Source: UBA1723 sp045629285
GTDB taxonomy: Bacteria; Bacteroidota; Bacteroidia; Bacteroidales; Paludibacteraceae
Direction of reading: 5' to 3'
NCBI GenBank assembly: GCA_045629285.1
Contig: JAZQQY010000034.1
Span: 124,001-188,000, forward strand
Length of the DNA stretch: 64,000 nt
Made by a program: the position numbers and the translations under genes. Below, in pieces: positions 8,758 through 17,701 of this stretch. Positions within the stretch are counted from its first letter, which is position 1; each line of letters starts with the position of its first letter. The notes under the pieces were generated by a model. The model saw only the letters and a list, made by a program, of their open reading frames with translations, was not told where the DNA came from and did no database searches.

Positions 8758-9605
8758 TACTCTTCTCTTTTTCTGCGTTTCAACTCAAAGTCCTTACCCA
8801 AGTATTTCTCCTTCACGATGGCATTTGCAGCAAGCTCTTCAGGTGTGCCTTTGAAAAGGATCTTACCCTCGAATAGAAGGTACGCACGGTCTGTAATCTG
8901 CAATGTCTCATCCACGTTGTGGTCTGTGATAAGGATTCCGATATTCTTATCCTTTAGTTTCCACACGATATTCTGAATGTCGGCAACGGCGATTGGGTCG
9001 ACTCCGGCAAACGGTTCGTCAAGCATGATGAACTTTGGCTCGATAGCCAAGCAACGGGCGATCTCTGTACGACGACGCTCACCTCCGGAAAGACGGTCTC
9101 CAAGGTTGTGGCGCACGTGGTTAAGGTTGAACTCGTCGATGAGGCTTTCCAACTTCTCTTTCTGATACTCCTTAGAGAAGTTTGTCATCTCAAGCACAGA
9201 TTTGATGTTGTCCTCCACGCTCATCTTTCTGAATACAGAAGCCTCCTGCGGTAGATATCCTACACCTTTTTGGGCTCTTCTGTAGACTGGGTCTTTTGTG
9301 ATTTCCTCGTCGTCAAGGAAGATGCGTCCTGCATTTGGAACGATAAGACCTGTAGTCATATAGAAAGTGGTAGTCTTTCCGGCTCCGTTTGGGCCAAGCA
9401 AACCTACGATTTCTCCCTGCTTTACATTGATCGAAACATTGTTGGCGACAGTACGTTCTCCATACTTCTTCACCAATCCTTCAGTACGCAACGTCATGCG
9501 TCCCTCTTCGATGTGGATTTCATCTTTAGAGTTCAGCATCGCAAGCTGCATTGCTTCAATCTCTGAGTTTGATATTGTTATTTCTTTTTCACTCATGACA
9601 ATCAA
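8757..9605 (-). CDS. lptB: LPS export ABC transporter ATPase LptB
   Basis: 282 residues. LptB is the cytoplasmic ATPase of the LptBFG complex that extracts LPS from the inner membrane. Walker A GPNGAGKT is at 71-78, with Q-loop 'GVGYLPQEASVFRKMSVEDN' (the QEAS typical of LptB), signature 'LSGGERRR' near 173, and Walker B 'FIMLDEPFAGVDP'. The ABC domain proper starts near residue 37; the N-terminal 36 residues are an extension not found in E. coli LptB (241 residues). The start may be ATG 9605 or the downstream ATG at 9596 (MSEKE). It is the second gene of a tight block with tsaC. Confidence 0.92.
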   Translation of the reverse strand: MIVMSEKEITISNSEIEAMQLAMLNSKDEIHIEEGRMTLRTEGLVKKYGERTVANNVSINVKQGEIVGLLGPNGAGKTTTFYMTTGLIVPNAGRIFLDDEEITKDPVYRRAQKGVGYLPQEASVFRKMSVEDNIKSVLEMTNFSKEYQKEKLESLIDEFNLNHVRHNLGDRLSGGERRRTEIARCLAIEPKFIMLDEPFAGVDPIAVADIQNIVWKLKDKNIGILITDHNVDETLQITDRAYLLFEGKILFKGTPEELAANAIVKEKYLGKDFELKRRKREE

Positions 9606-9619
9606 ATTCTGTAGTCACT

Positions 9620-10087
9620 TTACATTTCAAATGAGAAAGGAAGGAATGATCCGATTCCTTTTATGTAATAGATTACCTCTGTTCCGTAGAGATAAACATC
9701 AATTTTCTTTTTCCCTCTGGCTTCTGCTTCACATAACACTTGCAGACAAGCACCGCATGGGACGATAGGATTTGCGATAAAACTACCCTTTGTCTCGGCT
9801 GCGATTGCCAATGTCGTTATTGCTTCTGTCGGATACTGTGCACCTGTAGCGAAAACGGCTGTACGCTCTGCACATAGTCCGCTTGGGTAGGCGACATTCT
9901 CTTGGTTTGATCCGCAGACAATGTGTCCGCCGTCAGTCTCCAAGGCAGCTCCTACATGAAAGTTGGAGTAGGGTGCATAAGAAGTTTTTGTCGCTTCCTT
10001 TGCCTTCTCGATCAAATTCTTGATGTTCTCTGGCAATTCGTCAAACGACACTTCGTAATATTCTATATTTTTATTTCTGCTTATCAT
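9620..10087 (-). CDS. cdd: Cytidine deaminase
   Basis: 155 residues. It deaminates cytidine and deoxycytidine to uridine forms in pyrimidine salvage. Zinc-binding and catalytic motifs of the homotetrameric class are present: 'CAERTA' near residue 72, with the proton-shuttling Glu, and 'PCGACLQVLCE' near 109, with the other two Cys ligands. 'YAPYSNFHVGAAL' is the usual substrate-loop sequence. It overlaps the lipid kinase gene by 4 nt (ATGA), so it is translated from the same message. Confidence 0.93.
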   Translation of the reverse strand: MISRNKNIEYYEVSFDELPENIKNLIEKAKEATKTSYAPYSNFHVGAALETDGGHIVCGSNQENVAYPSGLCAERTAVFATGAQYPTEAITTLAIAAETKGSFIANPIVPCGACLQVLCEAEARGKKKIDVYLYGTEVIYYIKGIGSFLPFSFEM

Positions 10088-11004
10088 AGATTGTCGATCA
10101 CTTTGTTAAGAAAAAATTTGTTTTCATCCTTAGGCATCATCACCTTAAGTCCGTGGTGGATGATTCGGATGTGGATATCTTTCTCTTCGATCACAGGCTC
10201 TCCGTCGATATGGAATTCACCACCTTCCTCTCGGCATAGTGTGATGTCTGTCGCCTCTACGAAAGTAAAGTATCTTGATCTTAGAAGGGATCCTGTCATC
10301 AGACGTGCGATCACTGTCGGGATGGCAAAGAAAGTAAACGGTTTCAAGACACAGACATTGAGGATTCCGTCTGCAATGTTTGCACCGGGAGCGATATACG
10401 CGTTGTTTCCCCATTGAGCTGCATTGGCAATTGTGATAAGGAATGCCTTCTGCAATACCGCCATATTGTTTGCCTTGATGACGTATGTGTATGGCTTGTA
10501 GTTCCAGTATTCTCTCACCACAGTCTTGATATACGAGATCAAGCCTCTGCTCTTCATGTTGCTGAATGAGTGGCTCACGTGTGCATCAAAACCGGTTCCG
10601 CAAGTGCAGAAGAAACATCTGTCGTTGGCTTTTGCGTAATCGATATGTTCTTCTTCAGCTTCGTTGATCTGCTGGATGGCTCTCGACTTCACCATCGAGT
10701 ATCCAAGATGGCGGCCAAGACCGTTGCCTGAACCAAGAGGAATGATAGCCAAAGCTGTGTTCGTGTGTACGATTGCCGACGCGATCTCATTCACAGTTCC
10801 GTCGCCGCCACATGCCACAACTACATCGTAGCCCTCGGCTGAAAGCTGTTGAGCTAGCTCCTTGCCATGACCGGCATATTGAGTGTAGACAATCTTGGAC
10901 TCGAATTTCTCCTTGTTCAAAGTCTTCTCTATCAACTCAGGAAGCGACTCTTTGCTTTTCGTTCCGCTCTTGGGATTTATAATGAAAGCGATTCTTTTTT
11001 TCAT
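10084..11004 (-). CDS. Diacylglycerol/lipid kinase (DagK/YegS family)
   Basis: 306 residues. It phosphorylates a lipid alcohol such as diacylglycerol at the membrane. N-terminal 'INPKSGTKSKESLPELIE' and the nucleotide-binding 'VVACGGDGTVNEIA' (about 60-73) with 'LAIIPLGSGNGLGRHLG' are hallmark motifs. The C-terminal half contains 'GEFHIDGEPV', the conserved lipid-kinase tail motif. Which lipid is used cannot be told from sequence. It lies 6 nt after the parE stop and overlaps cdd by 4 nt. Confidence 0.88.
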   Translation of the reverse strand: MKKRIAFIINPKSGTKSKESLPELIEKTLNKEKFESKIVYTQYAGHGKELAQQLSAEGYDVVVACGGDGTVNEIASAIVHTNTALAIIPLGSGNGLGRHLGYSMVKSRAIQQINEAEEEHIDYAKANDRCFFCTCGTGFDAHVSHSFSNMKSRGLISYIKTVVREYWNYKPYTYVIKANNMAVLQKAFLITIANAAQWGNNAYIAPGANIADGILNVCVLKPFTFFAIPTVIARLMTGSLLRSRYFTFVEATDITLCREEGGEFHIDGEPVIEEKDIHIRIIHHGLKVMMPKDENKFFLNKVIDNL

Positions 11005-11010
11005 TTCAGA

Positions 11011-12933
11011 TTAATCTTCTGGGGCATCCTCTTCCACCTGCAAGTTGTCGATGATCAACTCCTGGCGTTCACGAGTGTTGATTCCCATATAGAAACTCAA
11101 AATGTTTGCCACGTCATCCTCTTTTCTTAGCTGCACCTGGTCAAGACGGATGTTCTTGCCGATAACGTCGCGGAACTCCTCTGGGGAAATCTCTCCAAGT
11201 CCCTTGAATCGTGTGATTTCGGCGTTCTTTCCGATCTCTTTGATTGCATGCTCTCTCTCTGCGTCGTCGTAGCAGTAGAATGTGCGTTGCTTGTCGCGTA
11301 CACGGAATAGAGGAGTCTGAAGGATATATACGTGTCCTTTCTTCACCAAATCAGGGAAGAATTGAAGGAAGAATGTCAATAGAAGCAGGCGGATGTGCAT
11401 ACCGTCGACATCGGCGTCGGTTGCGATGATTACGCGGTTGTAGCGCAATCCTTCCAATCCGTCTTCAATATTCAGAGCAGCCTGAAGAAGGTTCATCTCC
11501 TCGTTCTCGTAAACGAGTTTCTTGGATTCTCCGTAGCTGTTCTTTGGTTTACCGCGAAGACTGAACACAGCTTGTGTATTCACATCACGGATCTTTGTGA
11601 TACTTCCGGATGCAGAATCTCCCTCGGTGATGAAAATGCTAGTCAGGTCGCGAGTGTCTACGTCGCCCTTAGGTGCTTTGGTGTCGTTGAAATGGACACT
11701 GCAGTCGCGAAGTTTCTTGTTGTGTAGATTAACACGTTTGTTACGCTCTTTCGCTTGCTTAGACACTCCAGCCAATGCCTTTCTCTCCTTTTCGGAATCT
11801 TTGATCTTCTGTAGCATTGTCTCTGCTACATCGGCATTGATGTGTAGGAACTTGTCAAGTTCTGTGGCGATGAAATCGTTGACGCTCTTGTTGATGCTAT
11901 CTCCGTTTGGAGCCATGTCTTTTGAACTTAGCTTGTTCTTAGTCTGGCTCTCGAACATTGGTTCCTCGATATTGATGGCGATTGCTGCCACGATACCGTT
12001 GCGGATGTCGGCAAGGTCTAGATTCTTATTGAAAAACTCTTTGATTGTCTTTCCGATACCCTCTCTTAGTGCTGCCTGGTGTGGACCTCCTAGAGACGTG
12101 TTCTGTCCGTTGACGAAAGAGTAGTATTCCTCGTTGTTCTGGTCGGCATGTGTAAGAGCAATCTCCATATCATCGTTTTTGAAGTGGATGATAGGGTATA
12201 GCGAATCGGATGTCATTCTGTCGTTAAGTAGGTCTTTAAGACCATATCTTGATGAAATCTTCTTTCCGTTATAGATGATTGCAAGACCAGTGTTAAGGTA
12301 TGCGTAGTTTTGAAGCTGCTCCTCGATAAAATCCTTACGGAAAGAGTAGTTTTCAAAAATTGTATTATCTGGTTCAAACTCGACGAACGTTCCGCGAGCT
12401 TCATTTTCTGTATTGTCGACGACACCTGAGTCGGAGACCAACTTTCCCTGTTTGAACTCCATGCGTCTGCATTTGCCGTCACGATATGCACCGACTGCAA
12501 ATTTCCAAGAAAGGGCATTAACGGCTTTCAAACCCACACCGTTAAGTCCGACTGATTTCTTGAAGGCTTTTGAATCGTACTTACCACCAGAGTTTAGCTT
12601 GGACACTGCCATCATCATCACGTCGTCGCCTGCCTTGTTTGTTCCCAACGGAATACCACGACCGTTATCGCGGATGCGTACCTTGCCATCAGCCATCGTG
12701 ACTTCAATCTGCTTGCCTTCGCCCATGCGGTATTCGTCGATGGAGTTGTCTATCGCCTCTTTGATTAGGATATAGATACCGTCGTCGGAGTGCGAACCGT
12801 CGCCGGCGCGTCCGATATACATACCATAGCGAAGACGGATATGCTCGATGTCTTCAAGGTGACGTATGTTGTTCTCGTCGTAGATTACAGTTTTGTCTGC
12901 AACCGGTTGTGTGAAGTCTAATTCTTCTGCCAT
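11011..12933 (-). CDS. parE: DNA topoisomerase IV subunit B
   Basis: 640 residues. It is the ATPase/TOPRIM subunit of a type IIA topoisomerase that decatenates chromosomes. The GHKL ATPase region has 'YIGRAGDG', 'EAIDNSIDEY' and 'RIRDNGRGIPLG'. The TOPRIM domain has 'ITEGDSASGS' near residue 437 and 'ATDADVDGMHIR'. The 'RDVNTQAVFSLRGKPKN' stretch and the absence of the GyrB-specific insertion favour ParE over GyrB. ParC is not in the window. The next gene upstream ends 44 nt away. Confidence 0.88.
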   Translation of the reverse strand: MAEELDFTQPVADKTVIYDENNIRHLEDIEHIRLRYGMYIGRAGDGSHSDDGIYILIKEAIDNSIDEYRMGEGKQIEVTMADGKVRIRDNGRGIPLGTNKAGDDVMMMAVSKLNSGGKYDSKAFKKSVGLNGVGLKAVNALSWKFAVGAYRDGKCRRMEFKQGKLVSDSGVVDNTENEARGTFVEFEPDNTIFENYSFRKDFIEEQLQNYAYLNTGLAIIYNGKKISSRYGLKDLLNDRMTSDSLYPIIHFKNDDMEIALTHADQNNEEYYSFVNGQNTSLGGPHQAALREGIGKTIKEFFNKNLDLADIRNGIVAAIAINIEEPMFESQTKNKLSSKDMAPNGDSINKSVNDFIATELDKFLHINADVAETMLQKIKDSEKERKALAGVSKQAKERNKRVNLHNKKLRDCSVHFNDTKAPKGDVDTRDLTSIFITEGDSASGSITKIRDVNTQAVFSLRGKPKNSYGESKKLVYENEEMNLLQAALNIEDGLEGLRYNRVIIATDADVDGMHIRLLLLTFFLQFFPDLVKKGHVYILQTPLFRVRDKQRTFYCYDDAEREHAIKEIGKNAEITRFKGLGEISPEEFRDVIGKNIRLDQVQLRKEDDVANILSFYMGINTRERQELIIDNLQVEEDAPED

Positions 12934-12976
12934 TACTAAGTATCTTTGTTTTCAGACGGCTAGAAATGCCGTGATA

Positions 12977-13576
12977 TTATAATTGTCCGCTTTCAACAAG
13001 CAGAATTATTCTGTTTACGATCTGGTTCTCCTCCTTAGTCTCGTCGAAGCCGACTTTAAGGTCTGCGCCTAGGATTTTCGCGAATCCTTGCCAGAAAAAC
13101 GCACGGAATCCACCACGAAGCTCTTTAACGATTTCGTAGCCTGTCATATCACACTCTCTGTCGACAAGACGGATAAGCATCTTGCCCTGACGCAATGAAA
13201 GCTTCTTAAGCATTGGTTCATATTGAGTGTAAATCTCGTCCTCTTTTTGCTTCATGAATGCCTTTTTCTCCTTATCGCTCATCCCTTCCATCTGAGTGTG
13301 AAGGTCGTTAAGCATAGTGCCGATAAGCTTAGCCCACGGAAGCGTCTTCTTGACATCGCGCACTGTTCTCCAATAGAATTTCTCCTGCTTTTCGCTTTTG
13401 AACTCCAATGGAGGGAACACGTAAAGGTTAGGTAGTCCTGCCACAAGAATAGTGTCGCCGTTTTCCACGGTTGCACGGAAAACTATGCCTTCTTCATTCT
13501 TCAGCTCCGATGCGTGGCTGATAGTGCAGAAAAAAGCACACAAGATTGTGACTATATGTAAGATTTTCTTCTTCAT
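12977..13576 (-). CDS. Exported DUF4294-family protein
   Basis: 199 residues with a cleavable signal (MKKKILHIVTILCAFFCTISHA). The core has the pattern of DUF4294: 'ATVENGDTILVAGLPNLYVFPP' in part, then 'YWRTVRDVKKTLPWAKLI', a charged helical region 'MEGMSDKEKKAFMKQKEDEI', and 'LRGGFRAFFWQGFAKILGADLK' in part. The family is widespread in Bacteroidota and its function is unknown; periplasmic location is inferred from the signal. A TATATTTG -7 box at 13608-13615 (minus) lies just upstream. Confidence 0.8.
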   Translation of the reverse strand: MKKKILHIVTILCAFFCTISHASELKNEEGIVFRATVENGDTILVAGLPNLYVFPPLEFKSEKQEKFYWRTVRDVKKTLPWAKLIGTMLNDLHTQMEGMSDKEKKAFMKQKEDEIYTQYEPMLKKLSLRQGKMLIRLVDRECDMTGYEIVKELRGGFRAFFWQGFAKILGADLKVGFDETKEENQIVNRIILLVESGQL

Positions 13577-13696
13577 AATTGCTTACTTTAAAGACATCTC
13601 CATTTTGCAAATATAACATTTTTTGTAGAAAAACGATGCTGCTTTTCAAGCAAATTGATTTTGTGTCTGAGAATTAACAAAATTTTGCGAAACGAT

Positions 13697-13726
13697 GTAG
13701 AGGCGCCATATTGTGACGTCTCTGTA
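13697..13726. repeat. Intergenic palindrome, GTAGAGACG family, degenerate copy 2
   Basis: GTAGAGGCG on the left and TGACGTCTCTGTA on the right are an imperfect version of the copy at 8149. It lies in the 179-nt gap between the DUF4294 gene and the permease gene. The rest of that gap is AT-rich and holds the DUF4294 promoter box. Confidence 0.5.
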
Positions 13727-13755
13727 ATTACTGATTTGTATGGTGTTTTTATGTG

Positions 13756-14973
13756 TTATTCTGCGTATTTGGTAGGATACCACGCTGTTATCAATCCGAT
13801 GGAAAGAACGGAGATGATGATGATCACGATATCCCAGAAATGTACGGCAACGGGATAGTACTTGATTACGAAGTCGCTTCCTTCGCTCAACTTGATGATT
13901 CCGAACCAGCTTTGTAGTCCGCATAGAATCAGACCAAGCACCACGCCGGCAATGCAGCCGATAGCAGTGACTAGCCAGCCTTCAAGAAGGAATATTCTGC
14001 GGATGGTGCTATCTGTTGCACCAAGATGTTTGAGTGTATGAATGTCGTTCTTTTTCTCAATGATAAGCATCGACAATGATCCGATGATATTGACTATGGC
14101 AATCATCAATACGAAGAACAGAATCAGGAATGTCACCCATTTCTCTACTTGTAGCATTCTGTAGAAATCGGCGTGAAGAGTCTCTTTGTCCAACACTTCG
14201 AATGTGAATCCGTCGACGTCGGACAATGACTTCTCTATCTGTTTCTTGATTGATTCAACGTTGGCTCCATCTTTGACTTTGATGTCGATATGTGAGATGT
14301 CGTGTGCCTCATAACCGTACATCTCTCTTGCCACATTGATTGGTATAAATGCGAATTTGGAATCGGTCTCCTGTTGGTTGACCGAGTAGAGCCCGCTCAC
14401 GAATATTTGAATCTGGTTGAATGCGCCTTCCGGGTTGGACATGTTCACTTTTGCATCGTGGATGGGAGTGTAAAGTGTGATGGGCTGAACGAAGTGGATG
14501 CTGGCATTTAGTTGCGCTGCAAGAGCTACGCCAAGCACCATGTAAGGGACATCATCTTTGCCGACGTTGAATTCGCCTGCGTAGATTATGTCTTTGTTGA
14601 TTATGTTGTAGTAGTTGGCATCCACACCGCATAGTGTGGCAGACGTCTGTTTCTCGCCGTTCATTAGCACAACACCGTCGGAAAGAACTGGTGCAAATGT
14701 TTTGACGCCATCGATTTTTTTGATTTCCGCTAATTGAGGTAGTGTGTCCGGATAAATCTTGCCTTCCTTAGGCTGGATTCTCAAATCCGGGTCAAACGAC
14801 GAGTATAGGTCGCCGACCACACTTTGGAATCCGTTGTAGACGCTAAGTATACATACGAGCGCCAACGACGCTACACAAATGCCCGTGGCGCATACGCCAG
14901 AGACAATGTTGATGGCATTTTGCTTCTTCTTGGAAAAGAGATAGCGTAGGGCAACTCGTAGTTCGAAGCGCAT
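13756..14973 (-). CDS. LolC/LolE-type FtsX-family ABC permease
   Basis: 405 residues, in the size range of LolC/LolE, which extract lipoproteins from the inner membrane with the LolD ATPase. One N-terminal membrane helix (about 20-45, after RVALRYLFSKKKQNAINIVSG), a large periplasmic MacB-PCD-type domain, and three C-terminal helices (about 283-310, 330-355 and 370-390) give the usual FtsX topology. 'IEKKNDIHTLKHLGATDSTIRRIF' matches the conserved cytoplasmic coupling helix (in part KHLGATDSTIRRIF). It is next to rbfA, 6 nt away, a common Bacteroidota arrangement. No LolD gene is adjacent. Confidence 0.82.
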   Translation of the reverse strand: MRFELRVALRYLFSKKKQNAINIVSGVCATGICVASLALVCILSVYNGFQSVVGDLYSSFDPDLRIQPKEGKIYPDTLPQLAEIKKIDGVKTFAPVLSDGVVLMNGEKQTSATLCGVDANYYNIINKDIIYAGEFNVGKDDVPYMVLGVALAAQLNASIHFVQPITLYTPIHDAKVNMSNPEGAFNQIQIFVSGLYSVNQQETDSKFAFIPINVAREMYGYEAHDISHIDIKVKDGANVESIKKQIEKSLSDVDGFTFEVLDKETLHADFYRMLQVEKWVTFLILFFVLMIAIVNIIGSLSMLIIEKKNDIHTLKHLGATDSTIRRIFLLEGWLVTAIGCIAGVVLGLILCGLQSWFGIIKLSEGSDFVIKYYPVAVHFWDIVIIIISVLSIGLITAWYPTKYAE

Positions 14974-14979
14974 TGTGGA

Positions 14980-15369
14980 TTAGTCTTCGTTTGTTTCAGA
15001 CTCGTTATCTGTGGCTGCGTTGACTGCATCTCTGTCGACAGCAAGCAGACGGTCGATTGTCTCAAGCTTGTCTAGAGTCTCGTCAAGTTTGAAGATCAAC
15101 TCAGGAATCACGCGCACCTGATTCTTGATTCTCTTTCCAAGTTCGTAACGGATGCTGCGGCTGCTGTTCTTCAAAGTTTCGATAACGTATTCGCTCTGCG
15201 ACTGAGGGAAGACGCTGATGTATGCTTTGGCAACACTCAAATCTGGTGAGATTCTCACCTCTGATACAGAAAGGATTGTGCCTTTGAATGTAGAAGATAC
15301 GTGGATGAACATGTCTCCCAACTCTTTCTGTAGCAGTCTTTCAATTCTATTTAATCTTGTATTCTCCAT
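14980..15369 (-). CDS. rbfA: 30S ribosome-binding factor A
   Basis: 129 residues. RbfA binds the immature 30S subunit and helps form the 5' end of 16S rRNA. Motifs include 'RLNRIERLLQKELGDMF' at the N-terminus, 'LSVSEVRISPDLSVAKAYISVFP' (in part VRISPDLSVAKAYISVF), and the KH-type 'RIKNQVRVIPELIFKLDETLDKL' (in part RVIPELIFKLDETL). Length and order of motifs fit the family. A TAACTTTG -7 box lies at 15390-15397 on the minus strand. Confidence 0.93.
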   Translation of the reverse strand: MENTRLNRIERLLQKELGDMFIHVSSTFKGTILSVSEVRISPDLSVAKAYISVFPQSQSEYVIETLKNSSRSIRYELGKRIKNQVRVIPELIFKLDETLDKLETIDRLLAVDRDAVNAATDNESETNED

Positions 15370-15449
15370 ATTCTTTTTCAGTTAGACTGCAAAGTTAATG
15401 ATTTTTTGTCAACTTCTTGCGCTTAATCATTCATTTGAGTATAAACAAA

Positions 15450-15479
15450 AAAGTGCGGCGGGGTTTCCGTCGCACTTTT
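15450..15479 (-). terminator. Strong hairpin terminator of the large lipoprotein gene
   Basis: AAAGTGCG and CGCACTTT arms with extra inner CGG/CCG pairs lie 21 nt after the stop at 15500. Poly-T follows on both strands, so it may also insulate rbfA from readthrough. Confidence 0.8.
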
Positions 15480-15499
15480 TGTCTTTATTGTCTTATGAT

Positions 15500-17086
15500 T
15501 TATTCAGCACTTGGAGCCTCAACCTTTGACTTAGGAGCGATGTGGATAGATACCTTTACGTAAGACCAACCCTTCTCGTCGAATGTTCCGTCTTCCTTAG
15601 CACCAACACCCTGAAGACCCTTGTATGCAGAAACCATGATGTTGTAATCCTTGCTGTTTACAGCGTGCTGAACAGGAACGTTCTTCTCACCGATTAGGTA
15701 ACCCTCGCCAACGTTGATTGAAGAGAATGCACCTGTCTCATTGTCAATCTGACCTGGCCACAAGTAAACTACTAGAGTAAGCTCACCAACCTCGTTGATG
15801 TATGGAACACCATCCTTGTCAGTCTTACCAACGTAAGAAGGATATAGATCACAGATGTTGTCAACGTTGATGTGAACGTTCTCACCCTTCTTTACGAATA
15901 CGTAAGCACCTTCACCGTTACCGTCCTTAACACCTACGTGCTCCTCACCCTCGATAGCAGCGTTCATGTAAAGCTTGTCACCGTTCTGGATAGCGAAGTC
16001 GTCAGCGATTACGATATACTCAGACTTGATGTCAAGGTCGATTAGGATGTTAGTCTCACATCCGTCAGGAAGATCTGGAACTGTCTCTTGCTCCTTACCT
16101 GGGTTGTACTCAGGGAACTTAGGAGTCCAGTTTCCGTGGATCTCTGTCTCTGTATCCAAAACGTCACAGATAACCAAACCGCTTGGGCAACCACCACCAC
16201 GAAGAGTGACCTTGTGCTCTGGAGCGAAGATGTGGCAGTTCATGTTAGTACCGTTGAACTCGATGTCTCCCATTGGAACAAGAACTACGTTGTGATCCAT
16301 AGTCTCCTGAGAGTGGTCTGTCTCGAATGTGTAGTTAGTAGTACCCTTCTCAAACCAAGGTCCCATAACTCCGTAGTTGCTTCCTGTCATGCTACCATTG
16401 CTGTTCCAAGAAAGAGCCTCACCGTCCAATACGATTACTTTGTATCCTGCGTATTCGTGAACCTCGTATGTGTAGTTAGAAACAACACCGTTCTGATCCT
16501 TATAGTTCTCGAAAGATGCTGGAGTCTTCAATGCCTCATCTATGAACTGCTGAGCCATTGCGAACTTATCATCGAACCACTCGTCACCAACCTTTACAGC
16601 TACACGCTTCTTGCCGATAACCATCTTAGTGACATCGCAGTTAGAACCTGTAAGTAGCAATCCCTGATCGTTCTGTTCTGGCTCAAGACTCTGTCTCTCA
16701 CCCTTGTCGTTGATGAACCAAGAGTAAGTCATACGATTGTTGTCAAGAGTACCTGTTGCAACATTCTTACAAGCCCAACCGTTCTCTCCGTGGAAGAAAC
16801 CGTAACCCTCATTACAGATTACGTTAACGTACTCCATTGAGATATTCTTGTCGATTTCTACAATTTCACCCTTCTGATTTTTTACATAGGCAACGCTGAA
16901 ATCCTTGTCGTTTCTAACTGGAGCAACTGACATAGAAGCATCTCCGATGTATGCTCTAGTGATAGCGTCAACCTTAACAAGGTTTGATGACTGCTTCTGT
17001 GAATCACCTCCTAGTGGTGTTTCGTCCTCGCTTGTACATGATGCCAATGCAAATGCTGCACAAGACAATACAAATAATTTTTTCAT
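15500..17086 (-). CDS. Large lipoprotein of unknown function
   Basis: 528 residues. MKKLFVLSCAAFALASC gives a lipobox with Cys17, followed by a flexible SEDETPLGGDSQKQ linker. The rest is mainly beta with alternating charged and aromatic residues. Repeated themes such as 'KVGDEWFDDKFAMAQQFID', 'HVGVKDGNGEGAYVFVKKG' and a late 'YVKVSIHIAPKSK' suggest one or two beta-sandwich modules. Codons are unusually restricted (AAC, GTT, TAC and CTC in runs), suggesting high expression. It has its own strong promoter (17191-17222) and terminator. No family recognised; a surface-exposed outer-membrane lipoprotein is the most likely role. Confidence 0.75.
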   Translation of the reverse strand: MKKLFVLSCAAFALASCTSEDETPLGGDSQKQSSNLVKVDAITRAYIGDASMSVAPVRNDKDFSVAYVKNQKGEIVEIDKNISMEYVNVICNEGYGFFHGENGWACKNVATGTLDNNRMTYSWFINDKGERQSLEPEQNDQGLLLTGSNCDVTKMVIGKKRVAVKVGDEWFDDKFAMAQQFIDEALKTPASFENYKDQNGVVSNYTYEVHEYAGYKVIVLDGEALSWNSNGSMTGSNYGVMGPWFEKGTTNYTFETDHSQETMDHNVVLVPMGDIEFNGTNMNCHIFAPEHKVTLRGGGCPSGLVICDVLDTETEIHGNWTPKFPEYNPGKEQETVPDLPDGCETNILIDLDIKSEYIVIADDFAIQNGDKLYMNAAIEGEEHVGVKDGNGEGAYVFVKKGENVHINVDNICDLYPSYVGKTDKDGVPYINEVGELTLVVYLWPGQIDNETGAFSSINVGEGYLIGEKNVPVQHAVNSKDYNIMVSAYKGLQGVGAKEDGTFDEKGWSYVKVSIHIAPKSKVEAPSAE

Positions 17087-17190
17087 TTTGTTTTTTTTAG
17101 TTTTTCTTAAATCAACTAAACTTTATCAACCTCTCCGTATTGTTAATATATGTTTTTGCTATCTTTTTTAGGACCTAATCAAAAACGATG

Positions 17191-17222
17191 CAAAGATATA
17201 CACTTTATTTATGTCCGACAAA
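17191..17222 (-). promoter_or_regulatory. Bacteroidota-type promoter for the large lipoprotein gene
   Basis: On the minus strand TTTG (17219-17222) is followed after 20 nt by TATCTTTG (17191-17198), an excellent match to the -33/-7 consensus. The leader to the ATG at 17084-17086 would be about 100 nt, so a regulated 5' UTR is possible. The remaining bases up to 17460 are AT-rich with no gene. Confidence 0.78.
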
Positions 17223-17492
17223 TATTTTTTACTGATTTTATTTTTATGCCATTTTGCTGGTTTATGCTGATAAATGGTCTTTTTTATGCAGAAAATATGC
17301 AAAAATTTATGTGCGTATATATTCTTTTTTAGTAAGATTTCTAGATATATATAGAGAATCCGCAGTTTGTTAAAAAATGTAATTATTGTATATTATTATA
17401 TGGCTCTTTCCGTTTGTTAAATATAGGTTAAGCTTTTTTAACTTTTCCTATCTCTTTTTTTCGTATTTTTGTGGTGTTAATAGAATTTTATA

Positions 17493-17630
17493 ATGGCAGA
17501 CGGATATTTGGAAAGTCGTTTTGACGCATACCAGAAGAAGAAAGCGGAGTGGGAACGAAAGAAAAAACTTGGACTTCTCAAAAAGAAGAAAACTTCTGAT
17601 GACGCTAAATCAAAAGATGCAGATAAATGA
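17493..17630 (+). CDS. Small basic protein (45 residues)
   Basis: ATG 17493 to TGA 17628-17630 gives MADGYLESRFDAYQKKKAEW followed by a Lys-rich tail that ends KSKDADK. Highly charged, predicted helical, no signal peptide. I recall similar short MADxYLE... proteins in other Bacteroidales, where they carry uninformative names; this is memory, not a search. A TATTTTTG -7 box lies at 17464-17471, 22 nt ahead of the start. The PorE-like gene follows 71 nt later. The function is unknown; a nucleic-acid or ribosome contact would suit its charge but is a guess. Confidence 0.65.
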   Translation: MADGYLESRFDAYQKKKAEWERKKKLGLLKKKKTSDDAKSKDADK

Positions 17631-17701
17631 TTGATGCATAATGAAATGCATGATGTAGACTTGAAGACTTTTTGTCTCTAAAATCTTAAAATCAAAACAT
17701 T

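Noticed and set aside
17150..17332. 60-codon ORF upstream of the small charged protein
   Set aside because: It overlaps the strong divergent promoter and is Phe-rich, as expected by chance in AT-rich spacer DNA.
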